From the NCBI GenBank assembly GCA_029243025.1, contig JAQWSU010000018.1, positions 151,558-215,557 of the forward strand: 64,000 nucleotides of DNA, written 5' to 3'. A program made the translations under genes and the position numbers. Position 1 is the first letter of the stretch. The number at the start of each line of letters is the position of its first letter. Below, one piece after another: positions 45,825 to 55,587 of this stretch. The DNA is from Pirellulaceae bacterium. GTDB taxonomy: Bacteria; Planctomycetota; Planctomycetia; Pirellulales; Pirellulaceae. Under the pieces are notes generated by a model that saw nothing but the letters and a program-made list of their open reading frames with translations, had not been told where the DNA came from and made no database searches.

Positions 45825-47456
45825 CTAGAACCCGCCAGCTCCGCCCATCTGCACAGCCTGGCCAATCAATCTCAGAATGCCTTCCTCGATCGCGAATCGA
45901 TAGGTAACCCCATTCTCAATCGCGGTCATTTTGACTTGGATACGATCCTTGCCTTCACTTGCCGCAATGGACTGCGAAAGCGATGCAACGATCGGGTTCG
46001 GCTCGATCGAGTCAACAAATTCCAAAATGGGTGTGACGGAAATGGTCATCCCCATGGGATCCAACTTTTTACCGCCTGAACTCGACGATGCATCAATCAT
46101 CTTCTTGAGATAATCCATTCCATCCGTTCCGAGGGCGAAGTAGGCGCTTTCATCAGACGCCCCGACGACGATTTCCAGCTGGTCTCCCATCACTTGCCGC
46201 AGATACTCATCTTCAGGAATCGGCAAAGCCATTGTGTGCAATCGCACGCCAGCGTGCTCCCCAGCGTTAAACTTAACGCTCGAGAAGGTAATCTCGGGCT
46301 CGTTCTTCGCCATTTCGACGAGTTGTTTGACTGCATCTTCGACAGCCGTTCCACTTGCCACATGATTCGCAGAGACGAGCGTCATTGCCTTTGGCTTGAG
46401 GATCACGGACATGCAAGAATCGATTTTCCCGGTCTTCATCGTCTCCCGGACGATCCCCATGAAGCCGGTGACGATTTGCTTAGCGGCCTTACGAGCATTT
46501 TCATCGGTCAAATTCGTATCAGAATCGATCTCTTTCAACGCCGACTCCTCAAGTTCGTCAAAGGCAGCGACCTGCCCCTGAATCTGGTCGGCAGGGATGA
46601 CTGCCGAAAGATTTGCTGACATCGCAGCATCGGGCACGACAAAGCCGGAGTACTTCGTAGTTTCCTGAGCCATTTCCATCTGCTTGGCTAACTTCGTGCC
46701 AGGCGTTGCCGTCACAGCCATATCCAGATAGGTCTGCTTTTCCTCTGGATCAATCTGCCAGCCAAGCGTTACCACATCCATTTCCTGGATCGCTTCCATC
46801 TGCTGTTCCAATTGTTCTCGCGTGACTTTGGCAGCATCCGAATCGGTATTCAGTTGGGCCTGCTGCAAACCTGCCTTGATCTGATCCATCGCCATCTGCC
46901 GGTACACATCCGGAACGTTGTTCACATGGACCTGGACCGCAAGGTCATACTTTTGATCTAAACCATCGAGCAACTTGGCCGGATCCTTGGGCAAATCGCT
47001 CAACGACTCAACGTTTTGTCCGATGAAGGCCCAGCCATTTTGCTCTTTCACATAGATGGACTGCTGCGGCCCCTGAAACTCTTTAATGCCATCACCGGCG
47101 TCCGTTGGCGGTCCCACCTGCTCCTGGATCTGTTCAATGAACGCATCCAGATCGGTCACCGGCAAGAATCCGAGCGGAATGAATTCGGGACCATCAACCG
47201 AAAGTACCATTCCGATCGGCCGTTTGCCGTCAACATGTTGCAGAAACGACTTGATCGTTGGCATCACAAACTGAGCGATGCCGTTGGTACCCGTTGCCTC
47301 CAGCACATACTCAGCGTCCGTGAGCAGACGATCAGTCGGCTTGATCGAGACAACGGCAAGCGTATCCGCTGCCTTCAAAGGCGTGGCGACCATCGCTGCC
47401 ACGCAAAGCGTCAGAGTAAAAACCTTCACGATGGGCTTCCAGGACGGAACTTTCAC
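45825..47456 (-). CDS. Secreted planctomycete protein of unknown function
   Basis: 543 residues with signal peptide (start VKVPSWKPIVKVFTLTL, ending TPLKA). GTG at 47456 is chosen since AAGGAG lies nine bases before it; the frame is open to a TTG at 47501. Residues 20-540 contain repeated beta-alpha stretches (RPIGMVLSVDGPEFIPLGFL; DLAVQVHVNNVPDVYRQMA; SYFAL-like ESAYFALGTDGMDYLKK) and a helical Gln/Glu-rich middle. No catalytic motif is visible. It ends in VQMGGAGGF and is followed by a strong terminator, which suggests an independently and highly expressed gene. I do not recognise the family. Confidence 0.8.
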   Translation of the reverse strand: MKVPSWKPIVKVFTLTLCVAAMVATPLKAADTLAVVSIKPTDRLLTDAEYVLEATGTNGIAQFVMPTIKSFLQHVDGKRPIGMVLSVDGPEFIPLGFLPVTDLDAFIEQIQEQVGPPTDAGDGIKEFQGPQQSIYVKEQNGWAFIGQNVESLSDLPKDPAKLLDGLDQKYDLAVQVHVNNVPDVYRQMAMDQIKAGLQQAQLNTDSDAAKVTREQLEQQMEAIQEMDVVTLGWQIDPEEKQTYLDMAVTATPGTKLAKQMEMAQETTKYSGFVVPDAAMSANLSAVIPADQIQGQVAAFDELEESALKEIDSDTNLTDENARKAAKQIVTGFMGIVRETMKTGKIDSCMSVILKPKAMTLVSANHVASGTAVEDAVKQLVEMAKNEPEITFSSVKFNAGEHAGVRLHTMALPIPEDEYLRQVMGDQLEIVVGASDESAYFALGTDGMDYLKKMIDASSSSGGKKLDPMGMTISVTPILEFVDSIEPNPIVASLSQSIAASEGKDRIQVKMTAIENGVTYRFAIEEGILRLIGQAVQMGGAGGF

Positions 47457-47689
47457 TGCTGTCTTCTCCTTCAGTAATCTCGTAACTGAGAAATCTGCCA
47501 ACTAAAAACCGACTCTATCCGGGCTTTTATCTGCCGGTTTCACGGAATTGTACCTTTCGATTCCGATCAAAGTTTCAGGAAAACAACTGAACTCGAACCG
47601 AAGGTACCGTTTGTGGGATACACGGGGAAAGATTTCGACTCGAAGATGAATTTCAAAGCCGAAAACGCCGGAAAAACCAGCTCCGAAGA

Positions 47690-47911
47690 CTACCGCTCGC
47701 GGTAGGTGATCCGGCCTTTGGTCAGATCATAGGGCGACAATTCCACTTTGACACGGTCGCCAGGAACAATTCGGATAAAGTGCTTCCGCATTTTACCTGC
47801 AACATGGGCCAAAACCTCGGGACCATCGTCGACCTGGACGCGAAAACGGGTGTTTGCCAATGCCTGAGTGACAACACCTTCGACCTCAAGTGCTTCTTCT
47901 TTCTTCGACAT
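47690..47911 (-). CDS. infA: Translation initiation factor IF-1
   Basis: 73 residues, the normal length. The S1-type OB fold is complete: [53 protein letters not shown]. It binds the 30S A site with IF-2 and IF-3. The end of the gene can fold into a small 6-bp hairpin (47690-47705) with a T-rich run a little farther on, possibly a weak terminator. It stands alone, not beside ribosomal protein genes. Confidence 0.95.
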   Translation of the reverse strand: MSKKEEALEVEGVVTQALANTRFRVQVDDGPEVLAHVAGKMRKHFIRIVPGDRVKVELSPYDLTKGRITYRER

Positions 47912-48099
47912 AAATGTCTTTTTCTACTTCTGCCCCTCGAACAGGAGCCAACGGAGAATCGGAGCGAATGGAAGACCGTTCGCGCCGGGAAAACCGGCTT
48001 GAACGGAATTTCTATTTTATTGAGCATAAACTATAACAAGTCCTGGACTTGGGTCCAGAGGTCCTCCCCTGACGGTCAGCTTGATTTGCCGAGTCACAG

Positions 48100-49299
48100 C
48101 TATTTCCCCGCAGCTGCCAAGCCTTCATCGACCGCTTGCAAGACATAAGCGGACGATTCCGTCCCGACAGAGAGACGAAGGGTGCCGGCTTCGATCCCCA
48201 GCTGTCGCTGTTGCTCGGGCGACAACCCTCGATGGCTGGTTGAAGCAGGATGACTGAGGGTCGTCGAAACCTCTCCAAGCGAGGGGCAAAATGGAATCTT
48301 GGCCGCAGCGTGCATGAATCGCACGGCTGCCTCACGCCCCCCTTGCAACGTAAACGTCACCATGCAACCGGCCTGATTATCCAGGAACTGAGTGTCAACC
48401 AATTGGCGTTGGTCCCGATCGGCTTGCGTCGGATAAACCACTTGCTTAACCGACGAAGCCTGCTGCAAATGAATCGCCAATCGTTCGGCGGAAGCACAGG
48501 CCCGGTCCATTCTCAAATGCAACGTTGCTAAACCACGCGCGGCTAACCAACAATCAAAAGGGCTACTGGCAAGCCCCCAAACCGAGAGCACATCTCGCAA
48601 ACGAGCTTCGTCTTCCGCTCGACCATCTTTATCCCGGCCACAGAGCAACCCCAGCATTACATCGCTGTGACCATTCATCATTTTGCTGATGCTTTCCATC
48701 ACCAAATCAGCGCCCGCATCAAGCGGACGACAGACCGTCGGCGAAGCGAATGTATTGTCGACCAACAAGCGAGCATCATGAGCATGAGCCAATTTTGCAA
48801 GCTGTCGAATATCGGCGACTTGCAGCATTGGATTACTAATTGTCTCAATCAAGACCAAACGGGTCCGATCATTGATTGCTGTTTCGACTTGATTCAGATC
48901 GCTTATATCGACAACCGCGGTAGCCACACCTAACCGGGCCATTTCACGATCCAACAACTGGAGACTCCGGCCGTAAACCTGATGACTTACCACCACATGA
49001 TCACCTGCGGACAAATATCCGAGCGCTGCCAAAGAGAGGGCAGCCATCCCAGAACTTGTCACCAAGGCCCAACCCGCCTGGTGCAGCTGACGACATTTTT
49101 CCGCTAACAGATCGCCGTTTGGATGCCCATCTCGTTGGTAGACGTAACCTGCTTGCGACCCGGCCAACATGGCAAGCGCCTGATCCGGGTCTTGGCACTG
49201 ATAGACCGATGTCAAGTAGATTGGCGTGCTGTGTGGCTGCACCGCTCCCAAAGAAATCTCCTGTGACAATGGACAAATATCATCAGCACGTTTCGACAT
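48100..49299 (-). CDS. Cys/Met metabolism PLP enzyme (cystathionine gamma-synthase/lyase type)
   Basis: 399 residues. VTSSGMAALSLAALG is the PLP phosphate-binding stretch, LVDNTFASP holds the ring-stacking Asp, and ESISKMMNGHSDVM contains the Schiff-base Lys (SxxK). LSVGTESSAYVLQAVDEGL closes the family pattern. It makes or breaks carbon-sulfur bonds in methionine, cysteine or homocysteine metabolism; the exact member cannot be told. The ATG at 49299 is preceded by GGAGAG; the GTG at 49314 is a longer option. Confidence 0.85.
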   Translation of the reverse strand: MSKRADDICPLSQEISLGAVQPHSTPIYLTSVYQCQDPDQALAMLAGSQAGYVYQRDGHPNGDLLAEKCRQLHQAGWALVTSSGMAALSLAALGYLSAGDHVVVSHQVYGRSLQLLDREMARLGVATAVVDISDLNQVETAINDRTRLVLIETISNPMLQVADIRQLAKLAHAHDARLLVDNTFASPTVCRPLDAGADLVMESISKMMNGHSDVMLGLLCGRDKDGRAEDEARLRDVLSVWGLASSPFDCWLAARGLATLHLRMDRACASAERLAIHLQQASSVKQVVYPTQADRDQRQLVDTQFLDNQAGCMVTFTLQGGREAAVRFMHAAAKIPFCPSLGEVSTTLSHPASTSHRGLSPEQQRQLGIEAGTLRLSVGTESSAYVLQAVDEGLAAAGK

Positions 49300-49911
49300 T
49301 CGCCCGCTCTCCACTCAATGCTCTAATTCCAGAACCAATAACCCTAATCCTCTTAACACGCCATACGAACCCGATTGTCTTATAAACCGGCCACACAATC
49401 CATACGTGTTGTTGGCGTCTTGAGTAGATCAACTGGCAAACTCAATCACCAGGACCGCAGAAGCGGTACTTCCCACGAGTTGAACACGAACCCTATTTGG
49501 ATCGACGAAAACGCAAATCCGAGGAAAGAAACTACCTTGTTACCTCCTTCGTTCCAACAAAAGAGTCCCGCAATCACAACTCGCGAAGCAAGTCCAGCCT
49601 TAGCAATGCGCGTATTGCTAGAAGACACTCTGCACACGACAGCGTTTAGGCGAATGGTCACAGGTCGAGATCCGCCTCGAAACCCAGGAAAGCCCAATAA
49701 TCCAATATCGTGCACCGTAATTGGTCGACAACCATTGCAGGGGCACCACACACGACAATCTGCGCTATTCGACGTAGCGACAACACATGTAATCGCCTAC
49801 TTGCCTGCCGTCCATGCGGATTGGCATCAGTCAGCACTGATCGCGTGCCCCCTAATTTCCTGATGTAATCCCACTTGAGCAGACGATCGCAAGAACCGTG
49901 CGAGCATGGAA
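49300..49911. other. Intergenic region, no supported gene
   Basis: 612 bp between the PLP enzyme and the kinase gene. An open frame of 162 codons on the plus strand (49375-49863) has no ribosome binding site and reads as random proline/threonine-rich translation. No RNA gene or strong hairpin is seen. Confidence 0.5.
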
Positions 49912-52149
49912 TTACAACACATCCGGTGACAAAATCTCGCCAGGCAACACAATTCGATCAGGAGAATCCGCTGACATTTCTATCGAAGGTGGATCCGCTA
50001 AGTCAAGAATTCTAGGATGCTTACTTTGCGAAGCAAAAGGGTGATTTCCTAAGTATTTGCCAACATCCATTCCATGAGCGTAAGCATGCTCAAGGAAAGT
50101 GATGCATTCTTCCCACAACTGATCATCACTGTCTTGCGCTGCAGCAATGCCGGCAAGCTTGGCTGCGTAAACATAGGGCACAGCTCCACGTTCAACGGCA
50201 ACGACCTTTCGGATTGATGTTAACCCCAAGGCTGGCATCTTTTGATCGCCTAGTGAACGATAACAGGCAAGCGCACAAATGGAAAAATTGTAGTGCGCTG
50301 ACAACAAGGTATCCTCCATGGCAATTGCCTTGCTGAAGGCGGCAGCGGCTCGACGTAAAAAGATACCGTGTGCATCCCCAACCCCAAATGTCTTAAGATA
50401 TGCGTACCCCAGGTTATTCCAGACCACAGCAGATTGGACTCCATGCTGGACAGCGTTCTCGAAACAATTTGCTGCCGTGAGCAAGTCATTTCTAGTGAGA
50501 TAGACCATTCCGTGCCCGACCAGTATCCGTGGATCGAAATGCAGTGCTCCACTCGCTTTTAAATCAGTTTCAATCGCATCCAGGGAAACAGAGCGATGGC
50601 GTTCTGTCCGGGCATGCAGCGCGGCGCAGGCACGAGCAAAATAAGCTTGATGAAATTGATCATCGTCGTTAATAGATTCGCCGAACAACTCCAATGCAGG
50701 AACAAATTCCTTCTCGCCAAACAAGAGTAGCCCGGCTCGATAGTGCCGATCCCGTGCCGGGCCTAATTGCCCACGAGACCAAATCGCTGCAGCAATACCG
50801 GTAAAACCGACAACAGCGATCGCTGTAACAGTCGAGCGTCGATCGTGCAGGCCTCGCAAGAGTCGTCGATACCGAGTGATCTCACGGTCAAGTAAAGATA
50901 CTATTTGATCCATCGATTGCATGCGGTTAGCAGGCTCAAACGCCATGCAACGCTCCAACAAGACCGCGACGGTCCGATTGACAATAGAGTTCAGCGGATT
51001 CACGCGACTTACACCATTCGCCTGCAATCGCAGCAATTCAACGACACTGACCGCCTGCCGACTGATGTGAGGTAACTCGAACGGCAGCTGACCGGTTAAC
51101 AACTCATACAGCATCACTCCAAATGAGAAGACATCTGCGCGTGCACCAATGACATCTTGTTGTCCAAAGTCACTCAAAATGTGTGCTCTAAGCTTTTCGG
51201 GGGCCATATAAGGCACTGTTCCTCCTGTAACCGCATTCATCTGCTCATCCACATCGTGAGCCAGATTGAAATCAACCAATAAGGGTGTTCCCAACCGAGT
51301 TACGACAACATTTGAAGGTTTCAAGTCGCCATGAATCACACCCTGTTCATGTGCATGCTGCAACGCCGAAGCAATTTGAATCGCCAATTGAAGCACGCCC
51401 AGGGTGTAAGACGAATTTGGGTCGATTTGAATTGGGGAGATCGTTTGCTGCAAACGATCCCCCGATTGCAAGCAACAAGCAGACGCCTCTAGAATCACAC
51501 TGGCAAACCGCGGTGGTGATTGACAAAAGGCAATATCCACGATGTGACGCAAGGTTGAACGTCCGACAAAGGGCATGCACAAACAGGTCGTTTCCGTACG
51601 TTCATCTGTGCGCACGGATAAGACGGGCATCACATTGGGATGGCTCAGTCGCCCCATCGTGTCCGCTTCAAAGGCACCTCGACGAGCCACCTTAACCACA
51701 ACCTGTCGATCACCAACCCCTTTCTCAGCACAGAGATAAACACGCGAGAATCCACCCATCGAAATCGGAGCAACGACCCGGAAGTCCAGTAACGGATCAC
51801 CGATGTCCGGCCACCGAAATGAATCGTTGAACAATTCAGGCGTTTTGTTTCGTAAGCATTGGTCAACCTCAATACGACGCCGAAGTGACCGTTGCACCAA
51901 TGGGAACCGCTGGCAAAACCGGCTAACGTCCAGTTCTTCCCCGCGATCGATCCGCAGATAAAATTCCTCGTAGGCCAACTCCAAAACCAGGGTCGGATGA
52001 TCTCGTATATCTCCATGCTTACGGAGAAATTCGAACGCATCGGGATCGACTTTTTGCTGCTTCCAACGTTGAGTCTCCGCTCTGATTTTTTGCCATGTTT
52101 GGGAATACACTCGTTCGAACTTCGCCATCGATTCAGTCATTCCATTCAT
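49912..52149 (-). CDS. Ser/Thr protein kinase with TPR-like C-terminal region
   Basis: 745 residues. A 110-residue N-terminal region (RFCQRFPLVQRSLRRRIEVD) is typical of planctomycete kinases that follow sigma factors. The kinase domain is about 115-430: PISMGGFSRVYLC (glycine loop), VVVKVA (Lys), HGDLKPSNVVV (catalytic loop, HGD for HRD), VDFNLA (DFN for DFG), TVPYMAPEK and DVFSFGVMLYELLTG. After a hydrophobic helix (AIAVVGFTGIAAAIW, near 450) come TPR-like helices (about 475-700). The ATG overlaps the last base of the sigma-factor stop codon (TGATG), so the two are translationally coupled. DFN at the metal site may weaken or alter activity. Confidence 0.88.
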   Translation of the reverse strand: MNGMTESMAKFERVYSQTWQKIRAETQRWKQQKVDPDAFEFLRKHGDIRDHPTLVLELAYEEFYLRIDRGEELDVSRFCQRFPLVQRSLRRRIEVDQCLRNKTPELFNDSFRWPDIGDPLLDFRVVAPISMGGFSRVYLCAEKGVGDRQVVVKVARRGAFEADTMGRLSHPNVMPVLSVRTDERTETTCLCMPFVGRSTLRHIVDIAFCQSPPRFASVILEASACCLQSGDRLQQTISPIQIDPNSSYTLGVLQLAIQIASALQHAHEQGVIHGDLKPSNVVVTRLGTPLLVDFNLAHDVDEQMNAVTGGTVPYMAPEKLRAHILSDFGQQDVIGARADVFSFGVMLYELLTGQLPFELPHISRQAVSVVELLRLQANGVSRVNPLNSIVNRTVAVLLERCMAFEPANRMQSMDQIVSLLDREITRYRRLLRGLHDRRSTVTAIAVVGFTGIAAAIWSRGQLGPARDRHYRAGLLLFGEKEFVPALELFGESINDDDQFHQAYFARACAALHARTERHRSVSLDAIETDLKASGALHFDPRILVGHGMVYLTRNDLLTAANCFENAVQHGVQSAVVWNNLGYAYLKTFGVGDAHGIFLRRAAAAFSKAIAMEDTLLSAHYNFSICALACYRSLGDQKMPALGLTSIRKVVAVERGAVPYVYAAKLAGIAAAQDSDDQLWEECITFLEHAYAHGMDVGKYLGNHPFASQSKHPRILDLADPPSIEMSADSPDRIVLPGEILSPDVL

Positions 52150-52727
52150 CAATGGATTCCTTTTTCCAGCCTTTGCAATACCCGACGAACGGTTCGCTCG
52201 TTGATTCCTAACTCGCCAGCGATCGCATGATAAGTCCATCCATCGATCTTCATTCCTAGAATTCGCTGATACGCTGAAGAAAGACTTGCTTCGCACTGTG
52301 CCATCGTCTCGTTTGCAATTGCAAATTGACTTGGGGTCGGGTCGTTGCTGGTAATTGCCAACTCTCGCCCCCCATCGGTCATGAAACTGGTTTCCCGAAA
52401 AACCGAATTCTTCTGAGTTTGTGTTTGACGACGATTTTCATCGTTCACTTTATTACGAGCAATCGCGGTCAATAATGCAGTGAGTTGCGACGGGTTTTTG
52501 ATTCCATCAAGCTTCTCAGGCGCAGAGAACAAGGCCATCCACACCACTTGAGAAAAGTCGTGCGAGTCGTACTTACTGCGAATCGCGCCCATCAAAGTCC
52601 GTCTCACGACCGCCATGACATGCTTGCAGTAATCATCATGCAGGATTGTGATCGCCTGCTGATCGCCTTGGCGCACGGCTGCGATAAGACGCTGAAATCT
52701 GTCGTTGGCCCGTTGATTAGTCATCAT
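52149..52727 (-). CDS. ECF-type RNA polymerase sigma factor (planctomycete, kinase-linked)
   Basis: 192 residues. YCKHVMAVVRRTLMG and DSHDFSQVVWMALFSA form region 2; TYHAIAGELGINERTVRRVLQRLEKGI is a region 4 helix-turn-helix. The linker lacks a typical SnoaL tail. The ATG at 52727 with GAGGT eight bases upstream is preferred; GTG 52736 is in frame. The gene overlaps the kinase gene by one base, the arrangement seen in planctomycete sigma/kinase pairs in which phosphorylation is thought to control the sigma factor. Confidence 0.88.
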   Translation of the reverse strand: MMTNQRANDRFQRLIAAVRQGDQQAITILHDDYCKHVMAVVRRTLMGAIRSKYDSHDFSQVVWMALFSAPEKLDGIKNPSQLTALLTAIARNKVNDENRRQTQTQKNSVFRETSFMTDGGRELAITSNDPTPSQFAIANETMAQCEASLSSAYQRILGMKIDGWTYHAIAGELGINERTVRRVLQRLEKGIH

Positions 52728-52944
52728 CTGTGACACCTCAGGCTCTACCTACCCAAGTTGCTTCATACTTTTTAATCGAGCCACATTTTATTCAGAGTGC
52801 TGCCGTAACACCAGTTAACGGTCAAAGTGGCGAACCGATCGCCCCTCATTTCCCCGCACCCTTCCCTTTCTATTTCTCTTACGAATCCGTTCAGGCGCGC
52901 AAAACGCTGCCCATGCGACTCGGAAGAGACACTTGGCTCACCAG

Positions 52945-54222
52945 CTAGGCAGTTGCCAGCGACTGAGGAAGATTTCCATCCGCATCAAAGGGCATCGGGC
53001 GTGGCTCGCAAAGCAGCTCCAGCTGTTGATGCATTTTTGCGGCATTCAGATATGAAGCGGAACATTCTAATTCGGCCAACCGCAATGTATTTTCGATCCA
53101 CATCACGCGCGTGTCCGCCGGATCTCGCAACCCGATCGAGCCGAGTGCGGCTGCAATAGCTTCTCGATCGTTTTGAAAGGCAATCGGAATCATCGCGCCG
53201 GTGGGGTGATTTGCGGTTATACAGTTTGTCGCCGTTGAAACCGGATCGACTTGGTCGGCCAATCGTTGCAAAGTAAATTCTGCCGCACCGATTCCGGTCG
53301 CGTTTCCGTGAGTTTCTGCTGTTAAACCACGAACGAAAATGTACTTGATAGAAGGACGCTCCTCACCGATCGCGGAATGATCATTAAACTTGCGACCGAT
53401 CACGTTGGTATCCATTCCGGTACCGCTCACATTCTTGCCGATCTCATTCACGACCAGAAGATCTGCTGCGTCAAATGGCAAGCGGGGCATCAAGGATTCA
53501 GCCTGCCTGAGTAACGCTGCTTCTCTGATGGCGAAATGATCTGGCATGACTGCTTCAATGATGGCGGTTTCATCAAATGCATTTTCGATAATCGCCAAGC
53601 CTCCGACAATTCGACAACGCTGTAAAACTTCTCTGGCTACACTGCGCACAATCTGACCGAAGGTAAAATCTTGAATGGCACGATGGTAGATTTCCGCGCC
53701 ATGATGTTTCCCAAGTCCGATCAACATCATTTTCATGAGGCCACTTTGCAGATCTCCGGTGAATCGCGTGTGCGGCTTGATTCGGTTACAGACCAGCACA
53801 TGATCGGCTTCGAAGGCGTGCCGATCAAAATGCACGGGAAACCCTTCAGTTGCTTGACAAACGACAACCGTTTCCATGCTTACTCGGATCTCACAATTAC
53901 ACGTTACTTCGGTCACCCCCAAGCTTTCCAAGACGCGCAACTGCCCATCGCTCGTGCCGCCCCCGTGACTGCCCATGGCCGGCACAATAAATGGCTCTGC
54001 TCCTATTTCGCGTAGACAATCCACGATCACTCGCAGGATTTTCGCGATCTGATGGATGCCACGACTGCCAGCCGTTAAAGCGACCGTTTCACCTGGCCTT
54101 ATTCGTTCTTTTAATAAAAGAGTCGACAACTGCTGTCGGATCGTCGACTCAACATCTTGCAAACGAGAATCACTGAAACGCTGTCGAACTCGAAAGAGCT
54201 GAGGAAAATCCAGTTTCGACAT
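52945..54222 (-). CDS. LarA-domain (DUF2088) protein, lactate-racemase-like
   Basis: 425 residues. VALTAGSRGI, FIVPAMGSHGGGTSDGQ, NRIKPHTRFTGDLQSGLMKM and GLGKHHGAE are the N-terminal LarA-type motifs, and DLLVVNEIGKNVSGTGMDTN follows. LarA uses a nickel-pincer cofactor made by LarB/C/E; none of those genes is in the window, and many relatives are not lactate racemases. The substrate is unassigned. The start at 54222 is preceded by GAGG; the frame upstream to 54276 has no support. Confidence 0.8.
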   Translation of the reverse strand: MSKLDFPQLFRVRQRFSDSRLQDVESTIRQQLSTLLLKERIRPGETVALTAGSRGIHQIAKILRVIVDCLREIGAEPFIVPAMGSHGGGTSDGQLRVLESLGVTEVTCNCEIRVSMETVVVCQATEGFPVHFDRHAFEADHVLVCNRIKPHTRFTGDLQSGLMKMMLIGLGKHHGAEIYHRAIQDFTFGQIVRSVAREVLQRCRIVGGLAIIENAFDETAIIEAVMPDHFAIREAALLRQAESLMPRLPFDAADLLVVNEIGKNVSGTGMDTNVIGRKFNDHSAIGEERPSIKYIFVRGLTAETHGNATGIGAAEFTLQRLADQVDPVSTATNCITANHPTGAMIPIAFQNDREAIAAALGSIGLRDPADTRVMWIENTLRLAELECSASYLNAAKMHQQLELLCEPRPMPFDADGNLPQSLATA

Positions 54223-54552
54223 TTGATCGATCCTCGCTGCCGAATAAAAGCGAAAAAGGGAACCGGTACGAATCACTCACTCCGAAGTCGTTTCAAAATG
54301 AACGACGGCGACCCGACTGACAGCCCCACATTGTAACGCATCACTTCGGCATGAGCGTGTCCCGACAGTAGCTCCCGTCGGCAATTCTTCGATCGTTATC
54401 CCGTTCAACGAAGCCGCAAAGCACTCGAAATCCCACCGTGCACCGGAACAGATATCCGCCTGAAGCGATGGTCCAGTTCGAGCAAGAACTCGCACGCAAA
54501 TGCAATTTGTTTTAGACTGGGCCGTTTCACCATTTCACGCTGGAAAGTCACA

Positions 54553-55446
54553 ATGCCCCATCATCGATTGTTTTTACAAGCTCTGCTGAGTTTAGCTATC
54601 AGCTTAAACTTTTCGGCAATTGCCAAGGCCCAAACCGGCGAAGAGACGGCTCTCCCATCTTTCCGCGTCATGTCATTCAACATTCGTCAGGGCGCTGCGA
54701 ATGATGGGAAAAACAGTTGGCCCCAACGGCGAGAGCTCCTGCTCAAGACGATCAAGACTTTCTCGCCGGATTTACTTGGAACACAAGAGACCCAGCGGAT
54801 GCAGGCCGATTTCCTACAAGCACAATTGCCAGATTATCAATACGTCGGTAAATCGAGAACGCCGAACAACCGGGCAGATGAACAGTGTGCGATTTTTTTC
54901 AGACGGGATCGATTTGTGGATCTGGAACAGGGCCACTTTTGGCTGAGCAAAACGCCACGTGTTCCCGGATCCAAGAGCTGGGATTCGTCACTGCCGCGGA
55001 TTGCCACATGGGTCCGATTGTTTGATCGCAAGACCAAAAAAGAAATCTTTTGGATCAACGCGCACTTTGATCATGAAGGTGAGATCGCCCGAGAGCAAAG
55101 CGCGATAATCATTCGCGATCAAATCGAGCGACTTTCGAACAGTCCATCGATTGTGACGGGCGACTTCAACGCATCGGTTTCATCGAAACCTCACCAAATC
55201 TTGCTTCGACCGGGTAATCCCATCACGCTTGTCGACACCTATTCGACGCTCCACCCAACCGCCTCAAAAAACGAGGGCACCTTCAACGGATTCCGAGGTT
55301 TCCGCGGCAGCCAACGCATCGACTGGATTCTCGCCTCAACCGACTTCACAGTGCGTAAGGCAATGATCGTCACCGACCACGACGATGACCGCTACCCTTC
55401 GGATCATTTCCCCGTCACCGCAGTGCTCAGCCTACCGGCCAAGTAG
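54553..55446 (+). CDS. Secreted endonuclease/exonuclease/phosphatase-family protein
   Basis: 297 residues with signal peptide (MPHHRLFLQALLSLAISLNF, cleaved after AKA). RVMSFNIRQG, LLGTQETQR (catalytic Glu), INAHFDHEG, VTGDFNAS (Asp-Asn), IDWILAS and SDHFPVTA (Asp-His) place all EEP active-site groups. It hydrolyses phosphoester bonds outside the cytoplasm, in nucleic acid, lipid or sugar phosphates. GGAAAG precedes the ATG. It is convergent with the next gene. Confidence 0.9.
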   Translation: MPHHRLFLQALLSLAISLNFSAIAKAQTGEETALPSFRVMSFNIRQGAANDGKNSWPQRRELLLKTIKTFSPDLLGTQETQRMQADFLQAQLPDYQYVGKSRTPNNRADEQCAIFFRRDRFVDLEQGHFWLSKTPRVPGSKSWDSSLPRIATWVRLFDRKTKKEIFWINAHFDHEGEIAREQSAIIIRDQIERLSNSPSIVTGDFNASVSSKPHQILLRPGNPITLVDTYSTLHPTASKNEGTFNGFRGFRGSQRIDWILASTDFTVRKAMIVTDHDDDRYPSDHFPVTAVLSLPAK

Positions 55447-55494
55447 TGGTCGAGAGGCTGAGCACTGTCGGGCGAACCGTTCTCCTGAGAAAAT

Positions 55495-55577
55495 CGCAAG
55501 CACGCTCGGCAGGACATCCACGATCAATCGGATCAAAATCAACAACCAACGGGCCTGTCTTACTGAGCGTGCTTGCG
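55495..55577. repeat. 13-bp inverted repeat between convergent genes
   Basis: Arms CGCAAGCACGCTC (55495-55507) and GAGCGTGCTTGCG (55565-55577) are perfect, 57 bp apart. They lie between the stop codons of two convergent genes, 49 and 11 bp away. The loop is long for a simple terminator, but transcripts from either side could fold it. Confidence 0.7.
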
Positions 55578-55587
55578 CCAGGGGGTG

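Noticed and set aside
49375-49863. 162-codon open frame on the plus strand
   Set aside because: No ribosome binding site, no domain, composition like intergenic DNA.
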